Shown: piece by piece, positions 1 to 6,171 of the stretch | Numbering within the stretch: position 1 is the stretch's first letter | Layout of the letters: each line of letters begins with the position of its first letter | Origin: Candidatus Equinaster intestinalis | GTDB taxonomy: Bacteria; Bacillota_A; Clostridia; Oscillospirales; Acutalibacteraceae | DNA: 18,001 nucleotides | Direction: 5' to 3' | Assembly (NCBI GenBank): GCA_018065375.1 | Contig: JAGHTJ010000169.1 | Coordinates: 1-18,001, forward strand | Position numbers and translations under genes: made by a program | The notes under the pieces: generated by a model | What the model saw: the letters and a program-made list of their open reading frames with translations, nothing else | Database searches by the model: none | What the model was told of the DNA's origin: nothing

Positions 1-938
1 AATGTGTAGAGTACATCGGTAATCAAATTAACGATAACGAAAATCGTTGCAACTACCAGTACGCTCGCCTGAATCGCGGGATAATCACGGTTGCTTATCG
101 ACTGATAAATATACCAGCCGAGACCCGACCAACTGAACACCTGCTCACAAATAACGGTACCTCCGAAAAGTGAAGCAAACTCGGTACCAGTAATTGTAAT
201 AAGTGTTACAAGTATATTTTTGAAAGCGTGCTTAAAATAAACTTTACGATACGGTAGGCCCTTTGCCCTTGCGGTTCTTATGTAGTTTGAGCCCAAAACA
301 TCAAGTGTTTGCGAGCGAATATGGCGGCAGAAAATTGCCGATTCAAAAAGCCCCAAAGTAAGTGCGGGCATTATAAGCTGCTGCAGATTTTTGAGCGGGT
401 CGGTAAATAAATCGGTGTAACCGCCCGAGGGCAACCAATGCAGTCTTACCGAAAACAAAATAATCATTAAGAGTCCTATGCAAAAAGCCGGCATAGCCAA
501 AAAGCTTGTTGAAAAAACGCTTATTATCTGGTCCGCCAATTTACCGCGTTTGATTGCGGCAAGCATACCGAGCGGTATTGAAATGAGCAGCGCAAAAACA
601 AGCGAAACAAATATAAGCTCAAAGCTTACGGGCAGTTTCTGCATAATTATCGGTGTTATGGCAGTTCCGCTGCGCAGAGAAACACCGAAATCAAGCTTAA
701 TGCAGTTCTTCATCCAAATTATATACTGCACAAACTGTGAGCGGTCCATACCAAGCTCGGCTTTAACACGCTCATAATTCTCGGGCGACATATCGCCATA
801 AGGACCTATTTTGTTTTTTACCGGGTCACCCGGAGTTAAACGCACCGATACAAAGATAATTATCGAAACCAAAAACAGCACAAATATCGCCATTAAAATG
901 CGCTTTATTATCTGTATCGCAAGTTTACTTTTGTTCAA
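1..938 (-). CDS. DppB-type ABC transporter permease (partial, 3' end beyond window)
   Basis: Inner-membrane permease of a peptide/nickel-type ABC importer. The minus strand reads without a stop from TTG at 938 to the left edge (312 codons), giving MNKSKLAIQIIKRILMAIFV, with an N-terminal membrane helix followed by the RLTPGDPV segment typical of DppB/OppB. Further in are a periplasmic loop (MSPENYERVKAELGMD), several hydrophobic segments, and the cytoplasmic EAA-like loop RTARAKGLPYRKVYFKHAFK that contacts the ATPase. The C-terminal DVLYT is where family members nearly end, so only about a dozen residues are missing. The TTG start is chosen because AGGGG (950-946) lies 7 nt upstream and no ATG fits. 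It follows the binding-protein gene by about 80 nt. DppC and ATPase subunits would be expected beyond the left edge. Substrate cannot be read from the permease. Confidence 0.9.
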   Translation of the reverse strand, partial: MNKSKLAIQIIKRILMAIFVLFLVSIIIFVSVRLTPGDPVKNKIGPYGDMSPENYERVKAELGMDRSQFVQYIIWMKNCIKLDFGVSLRSGTAITPIIMQKLPVSFELIFVSLVFALLISIPLGMLAAIKRGKLADQIISVFSTSFLAMPAFCIGLLMIILFSVRLHWLPSGGYTDLFTDPLKNLQQLIMPALTLGLFESAIFCRHIRSQTLDVLGSNYIRTARAKGLPYRKVYFKHAFKNILVTLITITGTEFASLFGGTVICEQVFSWSGLGWYIYQSISNRDYPAIQASVLVVATIFVIVNLITDVLYT

Positions 939-969
939 ATTAATTCCCCTTTATATAAAACACCAAGCT

Positions 970-996
970 GCCGGTTGCACTTTTGGCACAACCGGC
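970..996 (-). terminator. Intercistronic hairpin between binding protein and permease
   Basis: An 8-bp perfect stem, GCCGGTTG (970-977) with CAACCGGC (989-996), encloses an 11-nt loop in the gap between the binding-protein stop and the permease start. There is no real T-run after it in the minus direction, so it is more likely an mRNA-stabilising or partial attenuation element. Such hairpins let the binding protein be made in excess over the membrane subunits. Confidence 0.55.
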
Positions 997-1021
997 AAAC
1001 TTTTAAGTTCGATTAAACTGA

Positions 1022-2539
1022 TTAACCGATTTTAATATTCTTAAAGAATACATGACCCATACCGTTTACGGTAAGACCCGATACATTTTCACTTGCGGCG
1101 CAAGCAATCGGAGCTGCAATATACGGATAAATGGGAGCATAATCGGCAACTATCTGCTGAATCTTTTCGTAGCAATCTTTTCTGATGGCTTCATCGGCAG
1201 TAGATTTACCCTTAATCATTAAGTCTTTGATTTCGGGAATGTTCTTGCACTGATACTGGTCGCAAAGTCCCTCAAGAATAATTGAGTTAAATGTTGCGGG
1301 GTCAGAGCCAACCATACCGTATTCATTCCAGATCATATCATAGGTACGGCCAAGGTAATTTTCGAGCCATACAGACATTTCTTCGGACTTAATGTTCATT
1401 GTAATACCGATCTGCTTTAAGGAATCCTGCCAGATAAGAGCGGCGGGCTCAGCCTGATCGTAACCCTTAAGGAGTTCAAGATCAAATGAGAAGCCCTGCG
1501 GATAAGCACTCTTTGCAAGATATTCTTTAGCTTTCTCGAGGTCATATTCATTGGCAACAACGGCCTTATGATACTTAGCGGCGGTAGGATAGCAGCTCGA
1601 AAGAACTTCGCCCTTACCGTGGTAAGCAGCCTCGTTAATAGCATCGGCATTGAATGCAAGGCGCATAGCCTGAATTACATTCTTATCAGCCAAAGCAGGA
1701 CAGTTATGGAGACCGATTTCAAACAAGTCAACAGTGTTTGATACGGGAGCCGCAACAACCTTCATACCTGCTTTTTTCTCAACGGTTACCTGGTTTTCTG
1801 CAGAAATTGCATGGAGAGCGTTGAGAGCGCCGGATTCAAGGTTGGTAAGAGCAACGGTGTAATCGGAGAAAGGCTTTAAGATAAGGGTTTTAACGGTTAC
1901 CTTATCGGCATCCCAATATCCGTCAAACTTTTCGAGAGCAACCTGATCGTTGGGAACCCACTTTACAAACTTGAAGGCGCCGGTTCCGTTAGCGGCGGCA
2001 GCTAAATTCTTGGGATCATCCTCTTTGCAGAAGATAGGAGTATACGCAAGGTTATCAAGCAGAGCCGGAGTAGCGGCATTAAGCTTAATTGTGAGCTTAT
2101 AATCGCCATCGGCGGTAATGCTTTCAACAGTAGCATACTGCGGAGCACGCCAAGCGCCGTTGGCTTCGTCTTTAATGTAGTTAATTGTGTTAATAACATC
2201 AGCTGCGGTAAATGCCTGACCGTTATGGAACTTAACACCCTCGCGAAGAGTTACTTCGTAGGTAAGCTCATCAACAACCTTAATATCGGTTGCAAGGTCA
2301 TATTCGTATTTCATCTGATCGTTTAAGTGGAGCAATGGCTCATAAACATTGAATACGAAAAGGGATACATAGTTTGCCATCTGGTTGCTCATCGGATCGA
2401 AATTATCGATATCCGCATTCATGCCGTAAACGAAAGTGTCGATTACTTTCTTTTCGCCATTTTCGTTTGTGCCTTTACAACCGGCAAAGCAGGCAACTAC
2501 CAAGAGAACGCTTAAAAACAGTGCTAAAAACTTTTTCAT
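1022..2539 (-). CDS. Family-5 extracellular solute-binding lipoprotein (peptide/opine/nickel type)
   Basis: Substrate-capturing lipoprotein of the ABC importer whose permease follows. The 505-aa product starts MKKFLALFLSVLLVVACFAG then Cys21, a lipoprotein signal (FAG-C; Phe at -3 is a little off consensus). The mature protein has the SBP_bac_5 pattern: the early DNFDP-N--- block, PLLHLND, the LREGVKFHNGQAFTAADV signature (about residues 98-116), the GTGAFKFVKW block near 185, and a C-terminal IAD-YAPIYPYI strand. Length matches DppA/OppA relatives. The start is supported by GGAGG at 2553-2549, 9 nt upstream. It stops with TAA. It lies 30 nt after the pseI stop and is in the same operon. Family members carry peptides, nickel, opines and, in some bacteria (SatABCD-type), sialic acid; given the pse genes upstream, a sugar-acid ligand is possible but not shown. 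Confidence 0.93.
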   Translation of the reverse strand: MKKFLALFLSVLLVVACFAGCKGTNENGEKKVIDTFVYGMNADIDNFDPMSNQMANYVSLFVFNVYEPLLHLNDQMKYEYDLATDIKVVDELTYEVTLREGVKFHNGQAFTAADVINTINYIKDEANGAWRAPQYATVESITADGDYKLTIKLNAATPALLDNLAYTPIFCKEDDPKNLAAAANGTGAFKFVKWVPNDQVALEKFDGYWDADKVTVKTLILKPFSDYTVALTNLESGALNALHAISAENQVTVEKKAGMKVVAAPVSNTVDLFEIGLHNCPALADKNVIQAMRLAFNADAINEAAYHGKGEVLSSCYPTAAKYHKAVVANEYDLEKAKEYLAKSAYPQGFSFDLELLKGYDQAEPAALIWQDSLKQIGITMNIKSEEMSVWLENYLGRTYDMIWNEYGMVGSDPATFNSIILEGLCDQYQCKNIPEIKDLMIKGKSTADEAIRKDCYEKIQQIVADYAPIYPYIAAPIACAASENVSGLTVNGMGHVFFKNIKIG

Positions 2540-2569
2540 AAATATTTTCCTCCAATATTTATTTTTTTG

Positions 2570-3598
2570 CTAATCTTTCGATATCAAATCCCAAGTAAGC
2601 GGTGTAGCTGATTCGATATCACAAAGTGCCGTCCGTCCCAAAACCTGTTTGTAAAACGCCGGTGAAATACCGTTGCCGGGTCTTATGGAACGAATGTTAT
2701 CTGCGGAAAACCTCTCGCCTGCCTTAATGTCTTTAACCACAAAAAGACTGCGGAAGCGGTGATTACCTGCATCAACACCCTCATAAACGGGTTTTCCGAT
2801 TACCTTTTCGGTTTCTCTGATTTCGTTTACAAGCTTTTTGAAATCTGCATATTCGATAGAAAACTCCGTATCGGGGTTTCTTCTCTCATGCGTAATGCAA
2901 AAATGCTTTTCAATCACACAAGCGCCTAAGGACACGCCTACAAGCGATGTAAGATTTGAAACGGAATGGTCAGAGAGACCTACCCGGCAACCGAATCTTT
3001 TCGCCATATCGGGTATTAAAGCAAGATTCATCCGCTCGGGGTCGGCAGGATACTCGGCACTGCAGCGAAGCAGTATATAGTCCTTACATCCTCCCGCCTT
3101 CATTGCATCAACAGCCGCCTGGATTTCTTCTACCGAGGCAAAGCCGCATGAAACAATCATAGGTTTTCCTTTGGAAGCCACATACTCAATCAAAGGTGTA
3201 TCAACGATTTCGGTTGATGCGATTTTGTAGAGCTCAACTCCGAGATCCTCAAGAAAATCAACCGATGTGGGATCAAACGGTGTTGAAAAGAAATCGATGC
3301 CTACCTTTTCACATTCTTCTTTAATCGGTTTATGCCACTCCCACGGCGTGCCTGCCACACCGTATAAATCGTAAAGCCGCTGACCGTCCCACAAACCGCC
3401 ATTTATAATAAATTCGGGTTTGTCGCTGTTAAGCGTTAAGGTATCGGGAGTATAGGTCTGAATTTTAAGACCGTCCGCCCCCGCTAAGGCTGCGGCGTGC
3501 ACGATTTCGAGTGCATGCTCGAGACTGCCTGCATGATTGCCGGACATTTCGGCAATTATATAGGTCTGCCCGTTGTTTATGCGATTAAACAAGTTCAA
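2570..3598 (-). CDS. pseI: Pseudaminic acid synthase (NeuB/PseI family)
   Basis: Condenses phosphoenolpyruvate with a 6-deoxy-AltdiNAc-type sugar to give pseudaminic acid, in the cytoplasm. The product (342 aa from the chosen start) has the NeuB TIM barrel: YIIAEMSGNH at the N-terminus, GADGLKIQTYTPDT, LWDGQRLYDLY, TPWEWHKPI, FFSTPFDPTSVDFLE, YKIASTEI and GKPMIVSCG. These follow PseI rather than sialic acid NeuB. A C-terminal SAF/antifreeze-like domain (AGERFSADNIRSIRPGNGIS) completes it. I start it at TTG 3598: GGAAGTG sits 6 nt upstream, a promoter ends just before it (-10 at 3626-3621), and the residue count fits the family. An in-frame TTG at 3655 would add 19 unlikely residues and would overlap the promoter -35. 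It ends in TAG; the next gene begins 10 codons later in the same frame. Confidence 0.9.
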   Translation of the reverse strand: MNLFNRINNGQTYIIAEMSGNHAGSLEHALEIVHAAALAGADGLKIQTYTPDTLTLNSDKPEFIINGGLWDGQRLYDLYGVAGTPWEWHKPIKEECEKVGIDFFSTPFDPTSVDFLEDLGVELYKIASTEIVDTPLIEYVASKGKPMIVSCGFASVEEIQAAVDAMKAGGCKDYILLRCSAEYPADPERMNLALIPDMAKRFGCRVGLSDHSVSNLTSLVGVSLGACVIEKHFCITHERRNPDTEFSIEYADFKKLVNEIRETEKVIGKPVYEGVDAGNHRFRSLFVVKDIKAGERFSADNIRSIRPGNGISPAFYKQVLGRTALCDIESATPLTWDLISKD

Positions 3599-3620
3599 GG
3601 ATATCACTTCCACGAAAAAT

Positions 3621-3649
3621 ATCTTAACACGGTTGTTAATTTTTGTAAA
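3621..3649 (-). promoter_or_regulatory. Likely internal promoter for pseI
   Basis: On the minus strand, TTTACA (3649-3644; 5 of 6 to TTGACA), a 17-nt spacer, and TAAGAT (3626-3621; 4 of 6 to TATAAT) lie in the 90-nt gap after the regulator gene. Transcription would begin near 3614, leaving a short leader holding the GGAAGTG ribosome site for TTG 3598. The rest of the gap is AT-rich with no terminator hairpin, so read-through from the upstream promoter is also expected. Confidence 0.5.
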
Positions 3650-3687
3650 TTTCAAAAAAATCGAAAAACTTTAAAAAAACAAGAAAA

Positions 3688-4869
3688 TCATTTAGCGCGA
3701 TATTCCTGCGGTGTAACACCGGTAATTTTCTTAAAAACGGTGTTATAGTAGCTCACGCTTGTAAAGCCTACCGCTGTACTTATATCTTTTATTTTAATGT
3801 TGCCGGAAATAAGCATATCTTTAGAGATATTAACTCTGTATTCCTTTACATAATCTATAAAGCGGCTACCGGTTTTTGAAAAGAAAAGTTGACCGAAATA
3901 GGCACTTGAAAGATTCAAAAACTCGCTTGCACTCTGCTGAGAAAGATTAATATCGGCATAGTTTTCGGCTACATAGTCCTTAGCCTGCTCGATAAGATGT
4001 GATAATTTATCGGTTTTGCGGCTGTTGATAAGCAAAATATACTTTACACAGCAGTTGATAAACCATACCTCTATATCGTTCGGGCTTTCGGTATGCAAAA
4101 TATACTGAATATTCTCCTGCGTTTCGCTTTCGGAAATCTGAATACCGAAGTCCGCAGTTTGCTGTAAAATTCTCGTAATCAGTTCAATATAAGTCTGGCG
4201 GACATCAAAAAATCGGTTAGATGTATCAAATTCAACAGTTGAAAGCAGTTCGTCAAGCCGCTTTTTAAGCTTAGGCACATTTCCATCCAAAAAGCAACCC
4301 AAAATGCGGTCAACAGCCAAATTATGTTTATTATTTGTATGCTGTAAAACCTTTTTTACATCTCGAATATGAATTACTCTGCCGATTTCAACCGAGTTTT
4401 TATATGTAAGACAGGTAAACGCATCTGCCGCAGAAAGCCTTACATCCATAATATTGGCAACTGTTCTGCCAACGGCAATTAAACTGCCCATAAGTGAATG
4501 TTTACTCTCAAAATCATCGAGTATACTTTCGAGTGAATCTTCGGCAGAATCCAAGGTTTCAGCACTTTTAGCAGATAAAATAAACGCAACATTTCCGTTT
4601 GCACTGCCGTAAGGCATAACAAAAATACGGTGGCTGAATGCATTTTTGAAAAATTTTTCGGCATTAAGCAAAGTATCGCACCGTTTTTCCGGCGGAATCT
4701 GCTCAAATTTCAGCGAAATTTCGCAAACCGCAAAGTATTTGCCGAGGTCCTTTATACCGAGCCCGGCCAAGCGTTTTAATACCTCCGCTTCGGTGCTGTC
4801 ACGCAAATTTTCCGCAATACTGCGAAAAAATCTTTCACGCGAAACGGCAATATCCGATACAGAACGCAT
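3688..4869 (-). CDS. AraC-family transcriptional regulator, YesN-like without receiver domain
   Basis: DNA-binding regulator of 393 aa. The C-terminal ~105 residues are two AraC helix-turn-helix motifs: AKDYVAENYADINLSQQSAS then IKDISTAVGFTSVSYYNTVF, ending KKITGVTPQEYRAK. The first ~180 residues (KYFAVCEISLKFEQIPPEKR ... LIAVGRTVANIMDVRLSAAD) resemble the degenerate GGDEF-like middle domain of YesN-type response regulators, but no phospho-acceptor receiver domain precedes it. It may therefore sense a ligand or be constitutive rather than answering a kinase. Its ATG overlaps the pseF stop by one base (TAATG), implying translational coupling. It ends in TGA. By position it probably controls the pse/transporter operon; the target is inferred, not seen. 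Confidence 0.88.
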   Translation of the reverse strand: MRSVSDIAVSRERFFRSIAENLRDSTEAEVLKRLAGLGIKDLGKYFAVCEISLKFEQIPPEKRCDTLLNAEKFFKNAFSHRIFVMPYGSANGNVAFILSAKSAETLDSAEDSLESILDDFESKHSLMGSLIAVGRTVANIMDVRLSAADAFTCLTYKNSVEIGRVIHIRDVKKVLQHTNNKHNLAVDRILGCFLDGNVPKLKKRLDELLSTVEFDTSNRFFDVRQTYIELITRILQQTADFGIQISESETQENIQYILHTESPNDIEVWFINCCVKYILLINSRKTDKLSHLIEQAKDYVAENYADINLSQQSASEFLNLSSAYFGQLFFSKTGSRFIDYVKEYRVNISKDMLISGNIKIKDISTAVGFTSVSYYNTVFKKITGVTPQEYRAK

Positions 4870-5564
4870 TATTTCTTACCACACATCTGTTTATATTTCA
4901 TTTCGGCAATAACCCAGTCGTCCTCATTATCAATATCCTGAACTTCGGTTTCGCTCATTATTAAAGGAACAGTGTTTTGCATAATAAGGATTTTTTCTTT
5001 TAAGAAACGGGCACAATCGGCAACATAAAACTGACCGCAATCGTGGTATGAAGGCTCTAAATCCTGGCTGCGGCAGGAAAAATACTCGGGATATTTGATT
5101 TTAAGTTTGCCGGACTGAATTGAAAAACTGCGCTGCGGCGGAAAGGAAAACGGAACAACGGGAACTACGCTGTCCGCTTTAAGCTCTGCTATAAGCTCCA
5201 TTGCCTTTTTCAGCTTTTCGGCGGTAATAAAAGGTGCTGTTGGATAAATGCAGCAAAAATAGCCGATATCCTCGCCCATTTCCTTATATTTATCAATAAC
5301 CTCGCAGAGCACATCGGCAGTAGTTGCGTAGTCGTTTGATGTCTCGGGCGAGCGCATAAACGGCACTTCGGCACCGTACTTTTTCGCAATTTCGGCAATT
5401 TCCGTATCGTCGGTTGAGACCATAACATGGTCAAACTTACCGCTTAAAAGTGCCGCCTCAATAGAATAAGCAAGAATCGGCTTGCCCAAAAAGTCTTTGA
5501 TATTCTTATGTGGAATTCGTTTGCTTCCGCCTCTTGCTGTAATAATTGCTATTGTTTTTTTCAT
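4869..5564 (-). CDS. pseF: Pseudaminic acid cytidylyltransferase (CMP-pseudaminic acid synthetase)
   Basis: Activates pseudaminic acid with CTP to CMP-pseudaminate, the donor for glycosylation of flagella, capsule or other surface polymers. The 231-aa product begins MKKTIAIITARGGSKRIPHK, holding the nucleotide-binding ARGGSKRIP-KN loop of the CMP-NeuAc synthetase family, then FLGKPILAYSIEAAL, MVSTDD, GAEVPFMRSPETSNDYATTA, YPTAPF, a SRSQDLE-like block (CRSQDLEPSYHDCGQFY) and the late EVQDIDNEDDW motif. QDLEP-YHD-GQFY is characteristic of PseF rather than NeuA. The ATG at 5564 is preferred over ATG 5600 because GGGAAG lies upstream at normal spacing, and transcription from the promoter should start near 5605, leaving no ribosome site for the longer form. 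First gene of the left operon. Confidence 0.9.
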   Translation of the reverse strand: MKKTIAIITARGGSKRIPHKNIKDFLGKPILAYSIEAALLSGKFDHVMVSTDDTEIAEIAKKYGAEVPFMRSPETSNDYATTADVLCEVIDKYKEMGEDIGYFCCIYPTAPFITAEKLKKAMELIAELKADSVVPVVPFSFPPQRSFSIQSGKLKIKYPEYFSCRSQDLEPSYHDCGQFYVADCARFLKEKILIMQNTVPLIMSETEVQDIDNEDDWVIAEMKYKQMCGKK

Positions 5565-5611
5565 AATTTTTCGCTTCCCATAATAATTTTTGCCAATCAT
5601 TTGGTAGTTAA

Positions 5612-5640
5612 ATTATACCACTTTAAGGGTTTTCAGTCAA
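5612..5640 (-). promoter_or_regulatory. Sigma-A-type promoter of the pseF operon
   Basis: Minus strand TTGACT (5640-5635), a 17-nt spacer and a perfect TATAAT (5617-5612). Transcription is expected to start near 5605, about 40 nt before the pseF ATG at 5564. This is the strongest promoter match in the window. Confidence 0.8.
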
Positions 5641-5823
5641 TCTTTATTTGCTACCGGCGATGTCTCTGTTAAATTAATATCAAAGTATGGCTGAAAACGA
5701 CAAAACAAGCTGATATTTTTGTGAAATTTGCCTTATTTTTATTGCGATACAGAATATCGATTATAAAATTTGACGAAATCTTTTTGAGGTGCCAGATATA
5801 GTGCGTTTTTTGCTAAAAAAGCA
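5641..5823. other. Divergent intergenic region, AT-rich, no gene
   Basis: Space between the two divergent promoters. I see no credible ORF or RNA. It holds two short inverted repeats that could be operators: CGATA-CAGAA-TATCG (5745-5759), and TGCGTTTTTT-GCT-AAAAAAGCA (roughly 5802-5823), which abuts the -35 box of the plus-strand promoter. The latter could equally be an AT-rich UP element. Neither is assignable to a regulator from sequence alone. Confidence 0.4.
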
Positions 5824-5852
5824 TTGACAAAGGGCTTAAGTTGTGATACGAT
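5824..5852 (+). promoter_or_regulatory. Promoter of the T-box operon
   Basis: A perfect TTGACA (5824-5829) is followed by a 17-nt spacer and TACGAT (5847-5852; 4 of 6 to TATAAT). Start of transcription is expected at about 5859, giving a leader of roughly 310 nt before the GTG at 6172, the usual length for a T-box leader. Confidence 0.7.
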
Positions 5853-5970
5853 AACGATAATTTGATTTGCATAATATATATAGTGTAAAGGCTGTGAAAA
5901 AGACGGTCCGCTTTGATGTTTACAGAGAGCCGATTTTTGGTGTGATTCGGCATCGGATAAGCTGTGGCCC

Positions 5971-5973
5971 ATC
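5971..5973 (+). promoter_or_regulatory. Predicted T-box specifier codon ATC (Ile)
   Basis: Within Stem I, ATC lies on the 3' side of the specifier loop, immediately before A5974 and the helix strand CTTT (5975-5978). In glyQS-type leaders the specifier is the triplet directly before this conserved purine. Competing frames give CCC, CAT or TCA, none placed at the conserved distance from GGAGC. Ile agrees with the branched-chain Vor and dehydrogenase genes downstream. Confidence 0.65.
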
Positions 5974-6107
5974 ACTTTGGAGCCGAAAATCCGAAATGAT
6001 TATTTCAGTGTAGGCGTTTTCCGTGATTGCTGCGTAAAAGCATAGGAATTGTCAGATTCCAAGAGTGGCAACTTTTGTTGCAATTTGAGTGGTACCGCGA
6101 GTGTTTT

Positions 6108-6147
6108 CACCCGTCTCAAAGAATTCTTTGGGACGGGTGCGTTTTTT
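6108..6147 (+). terminator. T-box-controlled intrinsic terminator
   Basis: Fourteen-base-pair stem CACCCGTC-T-CAAAG (6108-6121) with CTTTG-G-GACGGGTG (6126-6139), AATT loop, one T-G wobble, then CG and six T (6142-6147). Its 5' arm shares CTCAAA and CACCCGT with the antiterminator, so the two folds exclude each other. The default state is termination. Confidence 0.93.
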
Positions 6148-6171
6148 ATCAGCCCGACAGGAGGTATAACA

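Larger units (their letters stand above)
5859..6150 (+). ncRNA. T-box riboswitch leader, probable tRNA-Ile (ATC) specificity
   Basis: tRNA-sensing leader: uncharged cognate tRNA stabilises an antiterminator and switches the operon on. Stem I features visible: lower helix GGC (5890-5892)/GCC (5982-5984) with K-turn-like TGTGA and GA; helix AAAG (5899-5902)/CTTT (5975-5978); helices GCTT/AAGC and GATG/CATC; AG bulge ACAGAGA (5922-5928); apical stem GCCGA/TCGGC with GGTGTGA in its loop (5939-5945). The codon placed as specifier is ATC at 5971-5973, followed by the conserved A and CTTT-GGAGC, the same spacing as in characterised T-boxes (NNN-A-helix-GAGC). The antiterminator pairs TTTGAG (6084-6089) with CTCAAA (6115-6120) around the bulge TGGTACC (6090-6096). 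The T after TGG matches discriminator A73, as in tRNA-Ile. The class is certain; the Ile reading is likely but depends on the fold of a short specifier loop. Confidence 0.9.

Noticed and set aside
478..1035. Two plus-strand frames of 99 and 74 codons
   Set aside because: They are opposite the permease and the hairpin gap; the minus-strand permease has clear family motifs.
2537..2572. pseI and binding protein as one fused protein through the TAG
   Set aside because: They are in the same frame, but the binding protein has its own GGAGG site and a lipoprotein signal peptide that must be N-terminal.
5968..5975. Alternative specifiers CCC (Pro), CAT (His) or TCA (Ser) in Stem I
   Set aside because: Only ATC is followed directly by the conserved A and then the helix strand CTTT at the usual distance from GGAGC; context is branched-chain metabolism. 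Not fully excluded because the specifier loop is short.
5739..5975. 78-codon minus-strand frame over the T-box promoter and Stem I
   Set aside because: No ribosome site or family resemblance; it is the antisense of structured leader RNA.
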